Origin: Opisthorchis felineus
Lineage: Eukaryota > Platyhelminthes > Trematoda > Opisthorchiida > Opisthorchiidae
Reading direction: 5' to 3'
NCBI GenBank assembly: GCA_004794785.1
Contig: SJOL01008635.1
Location: 1,218,127 to 1,282,126 of the forward strand
Length of the DNA: 64,000 nucleotides
Shown: positions 22,501 to 33,863 of the stretch, piece after piece
Layout of the letters: each line of letters opens with the position of its first letter
Numbering within the stretch: the first letter of the stretch is position 1
Position numbers and translations under genes: made by a program
Notes under the pieces: model-generated
What the model was told of the DNA's origin: nothing
Databases searched by the model: none
What the model saw: only the letters and a program-made list of their open reading frames with translations

Positions 22501-25500
22501 ATTCTCAGTTTTGAGAATATATACAAAGTACAGTATACAGTGTATAGAGTACAATTCAGACAGAGTACACCTATACATACGTGCATAAAAACAAGGCTCG
22601 CTTTCTCGCTCTCATTTATGAATTGGCGTACCGACATCTAATCAGTAATAAGGCCAAAAGCCGATTAGAAAGTGTTTGTATGGGGTTTTCAACCTCCATT
22701 CGTCAAAAGATGATCCACGACTATCTTCACCAATCAATCCAAAGGGACTCACGACGTTGATGATTAGACGACGTTCTATGAAATCGTTTCACAGAGCACA
22801 TTTGTTTACGAACGTATAGTTCAACTCAAATAGGTAAGTCTTTTGGGTCAAACAAAGTAAGGGGCCCAAAGCCTTCTCCGGAAATTCCCAGAACTATGTC
22901 GCCAATAGTAGTTAAATTTTGATATGTATAGAATTTTCCCATAGAATACATGCACTTCCGAGCCAATCTGAGCAAGTTCTTTGACCACAGCGCCACATAC
23001 AACGAACAGGTTCCGTATTGAATGGCATTTAGTCTGGCTATTCAAGGGTCAAACCCGAGTAATATTCAGGCAAAATCTCCGAAGGTGAACATTTTGATTA
23101 CGTGGAACCCTAAAGAGCTATCGTTCGAATTTGGCTTGACACTGGCCACAGACATCACAAAGGAAAGCAGCCTTACAGAAGCCATGGCTACCTTCTAATT
23201 TTTTCAAGTTATTAACCTGCGTCTTTCAATGGCACTGTTGATTTTCAGGTTGAGGTGAAGCTCCCCCTAGATAAAACCCGTTGCTATGTTTGCGGTCAGA
23301 AGTCGTTTGCGACCGAAACTCTCTACGTGATGGACCGTGTGTACCACAAGCGGTGCTTCAAATGTACCGCTTGTAACGGAACACTTGGGTAAGCAGTTCT
23401 CACATCATCTATAACCTACCGTTTGGAGCAAAGATTCATCTCGCGTCCTCATCTACTTCTTGTAAATGTGTGATACCACTCGCACCAGTTAGTCTCGTTG
23501 CTCAAAACAAAGCACCTTGGAGATATGTTACTCATAGAGTCTGGTGTGTGTATATTTGTAGTGACTTCGAAGTAGAGTCTCACCAACGAACTCAGTTCAT
23601 CCCTGCATGACGTCAATTTCTATAATGGATGGTCAATCCTCGTTTATTTCAGTGTTGAGAACTACCATTCAATTGACGGTCAACCATATTGCAAGGCTCA
23701 TTTCCGAGCAATACTCTCTGCAAGGGGTAAGTTGTAGGAAAATTTGTTTCAGCCAATGCTAGCAATCCGCACGGAATAATAATTTTTCTTTCATAATTCA
23801 TCTGTTAGGTTTGATAAGCTCATGAGTGATAATTTCACAGACCAATGAGATCCCGTGAAAGCTTTTGGCGTTTTCCACAATGATGCTGCGAAATTCAGAT
23901 CGGCGCACGCTAGTTTGGCATTTTCTGTTTTTTACAAGACCGACTTTACTTGTCTAGACAAAATAATGTTAAACATTTACGGGCTGTCTGCTAGCTACTG
24001 GAAAAGTACTGCTTAAATCGGCTTAAATCACGGAAACACTAACCACCCTTTGGCAGTTGAAATATGCCGAAATTGTTATATTTGAAGGAGCCTTTCTTTC
24101 ACACTGCGTTTTGTTTGTTCATTATCCTCTGTTCAAACAATTTGTCTCACTCAGCGTAGAACGTTTATTTGAATAGGGGCGGAATTCCTAGAAACCACTT
24201 ATAATTCTGCTGTTTTTGATAAACAAACGATAGTTTGCGTGGTAAGCTTTTCTAGGTTTCATTGATTTTAATATGAACATTTACTTGGGAATATGCAGCC
24301 GTCATTGAAATCCTAAATATGCCTTCATTCCCCGCGCGTTGCTTTCCTTTATTCTTCCCTTAATCACAGGCATTGAAAAAATAAGGGATAGACTCCATGT
24401 AAGTTGTGTACAATTGTCTAGCCCCTTGGGATAAGTACAACTAAATTGTGTGCATACTACGCACGCACTGCCATGGTCTTCACTGATTGTGAGAAAACTA
24501 GTATGCCTCTTGATTATTTGGCTAGATTTTTTTCATGGGGGCGCCAACATCATCGTCATGGGGTGAAGTGTAAAAATATATCCATAGGGAGACCCTATCA
24601 GGCAAGTTCTGACACCACTCAGAATTAAACTACTTCTCGGTTTTTGTTATGCAATTCAAAGCGTTAAGTCCAGACCGAGCCATAACATCAGAACTACTGA
24701 ATGTCATGAAGGCACACTGCTGAAACTTTAATCGGAGGTATTCACACTGGTCCACTTGCATGGTCTTCGAATCAGGAGGCAGATGATGCGGTTCACAGAG
24801 GTATGTCCCACATAGTATTACCCAGGCAGCATAGTGATTAAAATCGTGGAATCCCGTTGGAACGGACTCATATCCTATCATAAACCGATTCAAGTTGACT
24901 ACTGGCCCTCGTCGAGTTATTTAACTTCGTCCTAAAATTTGCACAAATCTGCTATTTAACCAATAGAATAGATGAAGGGATATCTTTTTTGAAGTGGCTA
25001 CATCCAGCGATTTAAATCCTTTTGGGAAGTGAAAAAGCAATGCAGGTCATTCCTGACCCTTACCTCGGTGCAGGGTTTTGTACTAGCTAACCCAAATCCT
25101 TCACCTAAGTTGATGTTGTTAATTGTTAGCTCGAATGTGGGACATATTTAGTGACCTAAAATCTCTTCGCGATTCACAGTCCTTTGCCGAAAATCCGCTG
25201 TAGCTTATAGACATAGTTTCCTATAAAAGCACAAGAAACATGAATGTTCTACTAAGCGGTCTGAAATTCCCATACGACATAAGTGTCGCAAGGTTTTATA
25301 ATCTGCCATACGTTTTCCCCCTTCTCACACAAGGATCTGGCAACGGAAATTACTGACATACAAGACCACGGTTCAATCATCTGTCAGAAATGTCACTGTC
25401 CTGTCAGGCCTCGGGATTGCATCAACGTACTTCAACAGTACTACCACTATAATTGCTTCAAGTGTGAAAAGTGTGGTCAAGTATTGAAGTGAGTAGCTGT

Positions 25501-28500
25501 TTACTATATGAGTTCCTCTGCGTTAAAAGACGCCGAACATAATACCGTAGTGCGGCTTAAGTATGCTTTATTGCCTTATTTTATGTTGTGGCATACTCAA
25601 ACGTGTACGCGGAAAAACAATGTTCTTTCGACTTATACCCAGTTATCTGACTAAACAATAGGATGACAAACGGTAGATTTCATACAAAAAAGTCCATCGT
25701 GCACACTAATCATATTGTTGCAATTTCCTCGTTATTGGCCAGGTCATGGCGCCATGTAGGTACAAAGAAAAATTGTAGTGTTAGGCAATCACTAATGTAA
25801 GATACGAAAAAGATTTGGAAGGCAAAACATTTGAGCGTCCAACAAAATACCTGAACGGGGGTGACGGCTAATTCTGACAGTATTTTTCACAAGGATATTC
25901 ATTGTTTCATAGATCTTGAAGTTGATCTGCGGGATAAAAAACAGAGACAGTCGTCCTTTGCAGGCGGACCATAAATTATAGCATTGAAACAGCAAATACT
26001 GACTGGAGGTCAGGTCATACTCCACTACAAAGCGTCTTCAATGGTAATCGGATTATCGCCTTAGACCACAAGCTGTCATCACTCGACTTCTGTGACTTTC
26101 GGTTACATATAGGCAACTTTTCAGTGTTAGTTTGGAGTTCACCAAATACAACATGGGATACTCAACCAAAATGACTGCAAGTGATGAAATATCACTGAAC
26201 GTTTGTTGACATTTGGTAAAACTGAGCTACGATGTCCACATCTACACATCTTCGCATGTTAGCCGCATAGGCGGACGGGCGGAACCAGCTATCCGGGAAA
26301 CAGCCTAATATACTTTTAATCTCAGCTAAAGGTCTGTCCCGTTTGTTACCTAATAAGAAGACAACAGTATGGTTCGTGAGAGTTACACAGGTTTAGTCAC
26401 CGGTGGGTCCAACGAAATGGCTTTTCACACTACAAGTGCATCAATTTGTTGAGTGATTGAGAGGCTAATAGCCGAACAAACACAGAAAATCCAGTTGCAT
26501 GAGGATTTGATGAAAACCACGAAGGACCGAATATGGTGACTGGGAGATGGGGCGCAGGCAGTTACTACTTGGGGACAGCGTCGAATACATACTAAATTTG
26601 GAGTTGTCCAGACTAAATAAATGTAAGTTCTATCCCGTTATTAACGAAGAACCATCAGATATTACAGCATTTTCATGGAGTAATAAGCCACCACCTTTCT
26701 GTAATTCAAAGCTCGTAAATGATTTTCTGAATTTACTCCAATGATGAAACTCCGGCCGACTGTAAATTAGGCTTTTTCTGGTCAACTTTTCTACCGTACA
26801 CATAAATAAGTTAACAGGCGAGCACGGACTAAACTGATACGTGAATTTTAATGCGAATCATCAACATTACCATTCGAAACCTTGATTTGAGACTCATCCT
26901 GAAGGATGCGTCCACGTGGCATCATACAAATGCGGAGAATGTTCGAAAACGGCTAAGTAGCAAACGTACAAAGCGAATATAACCAGAACTTTTACCCATC
27001 TGTTTGTCTGTTGAAAATTCGGCACATCGTGTATGTTGTACGCACAGTGTCATGATGAATAAAACACCCGATTCCACAATTTTCGGATAATTACAAACCG
27101 CAAAATACTAATCTGGAAGCACAATAGTGAAGCACAAATCTCAAAGATTTTTTTAGCTCTGCTTGCCACGAAAGCCCAAGTGATACATTTAGGGGAAATG
27201 TTCCATAAACAATCTTCATGTTTTCTTTTGGTGAGTTAATGGTACACAGTAACATTTGATAGTTTACACGGAATGATACATATGAGAACTAATTTTCAGC
27301 AGGAAACTTCCTGACTTTAATGGACAATGATAAATCTGTTGGAGTTTTAAACTAAAAGAATTTGAAATGTGATAATTTTGAAAGCATTTATTGTTTTTTC
27401 ACTCACGCTTGACCAATTGTTTTTTCAATATCGGCAATTTTGAAACAAGGCATGGGAAACCATACTGCCCTGAGGACTTTCTCGCTTTATTCGGTCGACC
27501 CGGTAGGTTCCCTGTTTTTTTATTTTCGAGAACCAACTGTCCATGCGAAGTAATTTCATACTCCATTGGAGTAGTCAAGTGCAAGTTTATTTCTTTGTTT
27601 AGAAATCAGTGAATATAGTTTAGTACATTTTCCAGAGGGTCACTTACAAATTTTGAAATGTGTCCATAAGCCGGGGTTTCCCTTACGCAGAAACGGATGA
27701 TAATAGATAATTTTAATTTCAATCCAAATTCCAGAAAGATATTTTAGGCGAAAAAATATGCTTGCAAACCTTGCTGTCCTTGAGTTATTTATTTCTGCAA
27801 AGTCTGTTTGGAGTTGTTCATTCATTTGGAAGTGCGTGTAGCTCAAGTCTTCGTGTGAAATCCAGGGGTAAAATATACACTGCTATGTCAAGTCCTGCAG
27901 GTTTAACATATTTCTGGGAGTTTGTCTAAAATTACATGCATTTTTGCTCTACTTCTACGCCCCTTGATTTTTTGTGATATTCTGGCACGAATAGCGACGT
28001 TGTCTTCATCTATAAAACCGCTGTCCAATAACGTGTTTCAAAAACGTAACAAATACTTTTTCTACGCCCTGGAGCAATTGTTCCAGTGGTTCCAAAACAA
28101 GGGTGAGAATCACTGGAGGCAAGTTTCGCTCTAATTAGTGCTCATCATTAGTGCACATCCTTGGCCCTGCCAGGGTTTGAACTTCGGACATCTGATAAAC
28201 GTGCGAGCACGTTACCACTAGTCCACAAGAGCACCCTGGACACATCTGAATGTTCACGCTGTGGAAATGAGGGTGATGTGAACGTAAATTCTATAAATCC
28301 CGCGAACACAAACAACTTATACGGTTTTTGTTTAACAATATATGTTTTGACGGTTTAAAAACTACATTTATAACAATAATAGGGTGCAGTGACTAAAGTT
28401 TGATATATCACTTCGCCAAATGGTAGTGAAGCGGCCTCTACTGAGGTTTAGGCTAAATATACCAAAAAGATTGCTCTCGAAAGGACCTTCTGTATCTGTA

Positions 28501-29953
28501 TTGTAAAGCTATATTTTGCAACTGGAACAACTGTGCTTGCTTTCCGCTTAATTTACCCTTCACCTGTAGATGCACTGCCTGCCTATTTTCTTCCACTTCA
28601 CCCCCAGTGGGAAGGTCATCAAGACAGTCTTTGACAAACATCAGTGAGTCGGCTCGAGAACAATCACTCGAAAGACAGCTGTCGATTAGAAGGCAGAGTT
28701 CATATGGACGACAGCAGGCATTCGAAAGAGAGCGGTCACTCGAAAGACAGCAGTCACCTATAAGAGGACGGTCACTTGAAAGACAGCGGTCACGTGAAAG
28801 ACAGCAATCACCCTTAAGAGGACAGTTACTTGAAAGACAGCCATCTTACCGGGCTCATGCCCATCTTGTCGCCGCCAGTTGGTAGGTTTGATAGCGTTTT
28901 GATTGCCTTCTTGTGTATTTTATCGCCTCTCGGAATAAAGTAACACACAATAAGCCAAAAACCTGACCTACATGGACATTAAGTTTTTATTACTCTATAA
29001 ACTCATCGTGCTACCGGATCCATTCGCAGACAAAGAGGATTAATATTTTGACTAGAAGTGTACCATGTAACATGAACATCCGCAAACTATGAGTATAGCA
29101 AAGCCCCTACAAGTACCGGTATCCGTAATATAGGGAGTTTGTCATTAGATAAATAAATTGGGGAGACCGTTACAATAGAAATTACATTTTATCGGCTGTT
29201 GCTCCGCTCATTACCCCTAGGCGTTAGCCTGCAAACGCCTTACCACGAAACGAGGAGACGTCATCGTTACTCAACTTATTAGTACGCACTCCTATCCGGC
29301 GCCATTTCTATGGCTTTTAAAAAAAGATAACAGATACTGTTTAAAAGATATTTAAAGGTGCTTCTATAGACGCTGATGAAGCTTCTTTGTTTGGTAACCA
29401 GACGACTGCAAGCTAATTGCAAGTCCTGTGAAGAGACCCAATGCCACTTGACCAACATCAAATAAACGCACCGTACTACCAAAATTTTGACATATGCCAT
29501 GCAGTCTAAAAAACATTGGCTTTGTCGGATTCTGTGTGCTTCGAAATCATGTTTTACAATGGAAACTGCCTTGATCGAAATTACAGAAAATATAACCAAG
29601 TACCAAAACGCTCCAAACTGATTGTGTGGAAGCCATACTATTCTGATCTACCTTCTAGTCGCTTTTCCCACTGCTGGTTTCCATTGACAGTCCTTAAGAC
29701 ATTGCAGTGTATTTTGCTGCAATGTTTTGAGGAGAGTTGTAGAGATAGATAGGGGGTTGTTTTCATAATGTTATATTACTATTCCCCAAGCAGAGGGAAG
29801 TCCGAAATGCGATCAGTTCCTGTAGAGGTCACAGTTGTGTTACAGCCATCCGGGATTCCGTTTGAGAGTTCGTCCACAAGGAGACAACTATCACTTCCGT
29901 TATATTTTTCAGGTGAACTTCTCTATGCGAACTCGATGAATTCTGATGAATAA
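19443..29953 (+). CDS. Three-LIM-domain protein gene (multi-exon)
   Basis: I rebuilt this gene from splice sites and phase. Exons are 19443-19547, 21169-21280, 21576-21627, 23249-23388, 23653-23726, 24370-24398, 25334-25488, 27429-27502, 28608-28881 and possibly 29791-29953. All joins keep one frame. The product is roughly 330-390 residues: a CxxC-x17-CxxC motif, LIM1, LIM2, a charged linker, LIM3, and a Ser/Arg/Glu/Gln repeat tail. Each LIM domain is C-x2-C-x17-H-x2-C-x2-C-x2-C-x17-C-x2-H/D, binds two zinc ions by family knowledge, and acts as a protein-docking module, commonly on actin or adhesion structures. The evenly spaced 17/17 fingers recall the EPLIN/LIMA1 and CRP type more than zyxin, but no orthologue is assigned. 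The true 5' end, promoter and start codon are not found. They may lie at 15.9-18.4 kb or further upstream. Confidence 0.88.
21169..21280 (+). CDS. LIM gene exon: first zinc finger of LIM1
   Basis: After the acceptor cctgtctcaatctccag the frame reads ICAVCNRTVFPENYVRL, then GRPYHFYCLQCHACGRNL. Ligands are C-x2-C-x17-H-x2-C-x2-C-x2-C, the first finger plus the start of the second. Entry is phase 1 and exit phase 2, with the donor cag then gtggga. Translation past the donor soon stops, which supports splicing here. Confidence 0.92.
21576..21627 (+). CDS. LIM gene exon: second half of LIM1 (52 nt)
   Basis: The acceptor aaatgcattttttccag is strong. One base completes a Ser codon, then the frame reads PWSYPELQGRPYCSRHY and meets a donor (tat then gtaaat). 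It supplies the last two zinc ligands, C-x2-H, exactly 17 residues after the previous Cys. Entry phase 2 and exit phase 0 match both neighbours. The exon is too short to stand out as an open frame and was found by looking for the missing half-domain. Confidence 0.88.
23249..23388 (+). CDS. LIM gene exon: first zinc finger of LIM2
   Basis: After ggcactgttgattttcag the frame begins in phase 0: VEVKLPLDKTRCYVCGQKSF, continuing to VYHKRCFKCTACNGTL. Ligands are C-x2-C-x17-H-x2-C-x2-C-x2-C. Only 12 residues separate LIM1 from LIM2, so they probably form a rigid pair. Exit is phase 2 at the donor gtaagc. Confidence 0.93.
23653..23726 (+). CDS. LIM gene exon: second half of LIM2 (74 nt)
   Basis: The acceptor cctcgtttatttcag leads into a Gly-completing base and then VENYHSIDGQPYCKAHFRAI. 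The C-x2-H pair again lies 17 residues after the last Cys of the preceding exon. The donor gtaagt follows in phase 1. The sequence YCKAHF resembles second fingers of EPLIN-like LIM domains. Confidence 0.92.
24370..24398 (+). CDS. LIM gene microexon, 29 nt, LIM2-LIM3 linker
   Basis: A long pyrimidine tract (ttgctttcctttattcttcccttaatcacag) precedes 24370 and a strong donor (cat then gtaagt) follows 24398. It adds two bases completing Gly, then IEKIRDRLH, and leaves phase 0. This is exactly what is needed to join the phase-1 exit at 23726 to the phase-0 entry at 25334. The residues suit a charged helix between LIM2 and LIM3. The evidence is splice logic only. Confidence 0.75.
25334..25488 (+). 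CDS. LIM gene exon: linker and first zinc finger of LIM3
   Basis: After tacgttttcccccttctcacacaag the phase-0 frame reads DLATEITDIQDHGSIICQKC, then the loop and YYHYNCFKCEKCGQVL. Ligands are C-x2-C-x17-H-x2-C-x2-C-x2-C. The donor gtgagt leaves phase 2 at the same residue position as in LIM1 and LIM2. Confidence 0.93.
27429..27502 (+). CDS. LIM gene exon: second half of LIM3 (74 nt)
   Basis: The frame reads IGNFETRHGKPYCPEDFLALF, giving the closing C-x2-D pair. To keep the 17-residue spacing and phase 2 seen in LIM1 and LIM2, the exon must start at base 27429. The bases just before it are ttgttttttcaa, a pyrimidine tract ending AA, not AG. Either this is a sequence error, an allele with a damaged acceptor, or a rare non-AG site. 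The donor gtaggt at 27503 leaves phase 1, and the length of 74 nt equals that of the matching LIM2 exon. Confidence 0.82.
28160..28240 (-). mobile_element. tRNA-like sequence (SINE head or tRNA pseudogene) in a LIM gene intron
   Basis: On the minus strand the text tggactagtggtaacgtg fits an RNA polymerase III A box and agttcaaaccctgg fits a B box, about 40 bases apart. The anticodon arm is not intact (ctcgca cannot pair well), so this is not a working tRNA. Such a head is typical of tRNA-derived SINEs. It lies antisense in the intron 27503-28607. Confidence 0.55.
28608..28881 (+). CDS. LIM gene exon: Ser/Arg/Glu/Gln repeat tail
   Basis: The acceptor ttccacttcacccccag gives a phase-1 entry that completes a Val codon, matching the exit at 27502. 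The frame reads GRSSRQSLTNISESARE, then many imperfect copies of SLERQ and RQQSP, for example SLERQQSPIRGRSLERQRS. The DNA shows the same repeats (cactcgaaagacagc and variants). The tail is highly charged and probably disordered. Two endings are possible: a TAG at 28883-28885 with an AATAAA at 28934, or a donor (ttg then gtaggt) at 28882 in phase 2 that joins 29791. Confidence 0.8.
28934..28939 (+). terminator. Possible poly(A) signal for the LIM gene
   Basis: AATAAA lies 48 nt after the in-frame TAG at 28883. It would serve a short 3' UTR if the message is not spliced at 28882. Such hexamers also occur by chance in AT-rich DNA. Confidence 0.35.
29791..29953 (+). CDS. Possible last exon of the LIM gene
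   Basis: The acceptor ttatattactattccccaag leads, in phase 2, into RGKSEMRSVPVEVTVVLQP, then a Ser/Arg/Leu-rich stretch, to TAA at 29951. The phase matches a splice from 28881. This would add 54 residues to the repeat tail. An internal tatatttttcag before gtgaac could act as another splice site. Support is phase and composition only. Confidence 0.4.
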
Positions 29954-32055
29954 CGAGACTTTAGTAGTAGAGATACATAGGTAACCGTTAAACATTACAC
30001 CTCTGCAATGATCGTCATCACATCTTTCCCTAGTCTAATTGAAGACACACATGGCAATTATCACATTTGGTGCTCCGTTCACCTCAATCTATAGGATAGG
30101 ATTCTGACCAAACAAATATGGTTGGTTGAGGGGAACAGAATTTTTCGTGCGACACATAACAAGCATGTTTAACAACTAAACAAGACCACAAATCCCTGTC
30201 CACTTATTTTACATGGCTTCCGTTTAAGAATTACTAGGCTACCCTGATTGCAATACGGAGGGAAAGTGAAATTCATGCGCTCTGGATTATCTTTAACTGG
30301 CATCGTCCAACACAAAAATAGGGGTTGACTACTTTATTATTGTATGCGGACTGGTGGCACATCGCCATAACTGTGCCAGTCGACAGAAAAGATATAAAAC
30401 TTGTCTGAGGAATCAAAGGCATATTATAAAGCCCGCCACCATTCGCTAAAGGACCGAGGTATGTGATGCCGTGTTTTACTATGGTTGTGTCACGCCAAGC
30501 GCCGGGAAGGTCAAGCGGCGTGTTTATCCGTCCACTCTATACGCTGCATCTTTTCATATAAATATCACTTATAACGTCAAGCCGTGTAACAGTCAGCCGG
30601 ACTTTTGTAAAACCGTTGAACGCTGTGCCACAAGTTTATCTCAGTATGAGCGTGAGCATCATTCATTTAGATACATTGATACATGGATATTCGGAAATTC
30701 TCCCCAGAGTTATTTTTGTTTCATTGTAGAATGGGGATGAACGGTCGGCTCTGGCTCCAAATTCCTAATCTGTTTATAAATTTTCTCTGATATTGTCTTT
30801 TGCTTTCGCTTCATGTTTCACAGTTTCTTTCCTACGAAAGCCGTCTGTCAACCAGCTTTCAGATTATTAACTCGCTACATTCACTGGTACTTTGGAAACC
30901 TGCTTTCTCCTCCTGCTGCTGCATAAGATTTTTCATTGAAATTTCGGATGAATTTTAACCACTTTTAGATAGTATTTGTCCTTACGTATGAGAGTAACCA
31001 ATGAACAATATTTACCAAACAACTTTTATGCCAGCTGTATTAGAAGAGGACGCCCTAATTGGAGCTTTGAGAAGCCGCTCTTTCTAATGTTTACTAAACC
31101 TTCGGGGATGTCGGGAAATGCTTTGCCCCTTCAATCTGACACCGTGCACATTTGTTTCCCTCACGGCAATATACAAATGTGGTACCTAACTAAAACAACG
31201 AAGTCGCTGTTTTCAAATCTCAATGAAAAACCGATGCTCCCGGATTTTGTTTGCCAGAACCAGCTTCGCACGTGATTCTTTAATTATCCGTCTCTGCTTG
31301 CACAGTGAATGCAGTAGCCAGTATCACTTCACCGTTATACCTCGTTTTTAAGTTTTACCGCCATAAGGGTCTAACATAAAGTTACTGCTGGCGACTTGAA
31401 TGAGAGTTTGGTTAGATCTGACAATTCCAAATCACTCATTCGTTTGTGGATGAAATTTGTATCACTGGACTTAGGTGAACCCAATGCCCATCTACACAGC
31501 ATAGATGACAATTTTCATTCAAACCAATGTGTTGGTTAAAAAGACTTATACGAATCAAAGGAAATAAAGTAACTTCGTGAAAGTACGTCACACATACATT
31601 TATTTTAATTTGGCTCCAGATTTATATACCCCACAGACCATATCTTACGTTCTGATCTGCTTCTGAATATGCAGACAACCGAAAGGAGTGAATTAGCTCC
31701 CGTCAGTGCTGCCACAAGAAAGCTTATCAGGCGCTCCCTGTGGACATGACCCAGAAACAGTAAGGATAAAGGCCATGGTTAGGGTCATGTGACCAGTGAC
31801 CGTTAATACTGATAAAATGGTTTAGGTAATACTGTTTACTGTCTTCGTTAGAAGTAGGCTGGAAGAAAACCTTAGTCAGTCTCCTTTATGGAGGAACATT
31901 GATATTTCGTTAGGCGACAACTGTGCCTCCTGCTACGTACACCGTGCACTGTTTATTGGATTTTGTACAGTTTGGCCGTAGTTTCTCTGTGGTTTCGGCA
32001 CCTAATCGCCAGAGTTTGGGCTGGTTACAAGCGGTATTTTTTATTTCCATTCTAG
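29954..32055. other. No supported gene
   Basis: The longest plus-strand frame starts at an ATG at 30988 and ends at 31275 (96 codons, basic, no known domain). Another runs 30471-30740. Both read like protein in composition, but lack a clear acceptor in frame, so I leave them uncalled. Confidence 0.35.
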
Positions 32056-32158
32056 GTGAAAAGATTTCGATCAGTCATATGTCTGCATTCCCTATTTCAG
32101 AAGAGTGACAGTTTTCCGTTTGCTTTTCTAGATTATAGCAAGTACAGCTTACTGCTCG
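32056..32158 (+). CDS. Candidate exon of an unrecognised gene
   Basis: The acceptor tttttatttccattctag precedes 32056 and the donor ctcg then gtaaag follows 32158. Only the phase-0 frame is open, starting VKRFRSVICLHSLFQKSDSF and ending in phase 1. No domain is recognised. A phase-1 exit would join to the candidate exon at 34803. Confidence 0.3.
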
Positions 32159-33758
32159 GTAAAGTTTGTCACTCCTAACCAAAAAATGGGTCTTTTTTAC
32201 AATTATCGGTGCAACCACAGAAGACGGCTCTGTTTTGAGTGGCACGGGGAAAAGGCCTTGCTTGCAGGACCCAAAATATTTGCCTGTTTCTTACGGCATG
32301 TGTAATATGTTCAAGCAATAATGCTCAGCCCTTCATTCTTTGTGTGTGCGTCCATACCACCATCTGCTAAATATTCAGGTGCACACTAATGTGGATCGCC
32401 TTCGTACAAATCCCACATGAGGGCACCAGTGCATTTTATTCGGCAGTGTTCTCCCGTCTTGTTCCAATTTTTTCTCATCGATCATCGGGAAGCCTGAAAG
32501 TGGAAACAAAAGCACACTCGTTCGTTCGTCGAAATTCCTTTAAGGGACTACCACAGTTCTGGGGCAGGTGTGAGAAACAAAGCAGGCACATGTTGGGTCA
32601 TAAACCGTCAACAGCGGTTTACAACCACCTACCCTCATATCATTTACCATAAGTCGGCATGCAACCAAATGTTAATACAAAACATTGATACCTAAATTCT
32701 CTACAGCGGTGGTTCGCACTCTGTTACCGCCATACACCACCATACGGGGACACGCCATTCCCTCCGAGATAATATGAGAAATATCAACAATTGTTGAGCG
32801 GGAAACGTACAGAAAAATACCCGTGTTTTGCAAGTGAGGACTGCTAGGCAAACACTGTTTTCACTTCGAAAGCCTTTTTACTTACTAGAAAATTTCTAAC
32901 CTTTTGAGACAGTATCATGTAACATAGCCAGAGAATCTAGATGGAGAAAGGTCGTGTTATTTAGGGCTGGATATCTTTTTGTTTCTCTTATAGACCGTGC
33001 AGCCGATTTTTCCAGTCGTTACCTGCAGACGATCGTCATCCATGCAGATCTAATGCCATCAAACAGTGGAATGATAAGACGGGGAGAACTCAAGTAAAAA
33101 GCATCAAAAAGTGATCAACCTATCCTGCATTACAATCATCTTATTTGAATTCAGACGTAAGCGGAAAACCTCCCGCAAATCCTGATCTTTTCTGCACTTT
33201 TAAGTTTATTCAACCTATTTGATGACCCTACAATGAGTATGGAAACATTTGCATCTCTTGCACAAGACTAAAGTTCTGTTTAGTTCTGCCGCCTAACATT
33301 TACAGCACTGCGATGAATGTTTTTGGACACGAATTGAGTTGTTATCACAGACACAAAACATAAAATGTTATTCTCGGGACGCATATTTCTTAAAATCACA
33401 TTAATAAGACAAGAAGAAAACCCCTGGCAGTGTGAACACAGACATAATGAACCCGTCCTGAAGACCAGAACAAACGTCTAAATAATGAAAGTGGACAGTC
33501 TACATTTGAGATACCAAACCACATGTTTATGACCTTTATTTGATTTGTGAGTGAAAGTTTCCAAGATGTTCTAAAGCTCACCGACCAGTTTGCTCATCAA
33601 CGACATACTTGGACAATCAAAGCTCTCCTGCATATCGGAATGCATGACCATCAAGTGATTAAAACCTCAACTCAATCGGACTAAAGGCCAATTTGCCAGT
33701 AAATGCTTCCTTCAAATCTGAGGTCTCCCTTCCTACGTATCCCTTGTTTTTCCGCCAG

Positions 33759-33863
33759 TCTGAGGCTGCTGTAGAGTGTGAACATGGAAGTTGCGCCAAC
33801 AGTAGAAAACTTGAGGCAGCGTTAATAAAAAAACGTGTTGATAGGAACGGATTCGAAGAGTAA
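33759..33863 (+). CDS. Candidate terminal exon, 34 codons and stop
   Basis: A long pyrimidine tract (tcccttgtttttccgccag) precedes 33759. Only the phase-0 frame is open: SEAAVECEHGSCANSRKLEA, then a Lys/Arg-rich end and TAA at 33861. It does not share phase with the neighbouring candidates, so it would be an alternative end or chance. Confidence 0.25.
   Translation, partial: SEAAVECEHGSCANSRKLEAALIKKRVDRNGFEE

Noticed and set aside
25283..25333. Upstream part of the open frame ahead of LIM3, starting in phase 1 at gcaag
   Set aside because: Its acceptor has no pyrimidine tract. The acceptor at 25332-25333 has a strong tract and fits the microexon at 24370.
32389..32652. Possible LINE C-terminal fragment (KAHSFVRRNSF then LPQFW)
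   Set aside because: The likeness to the family A pattern is short and lacks neighbouring motifs, so it is not enough to call.
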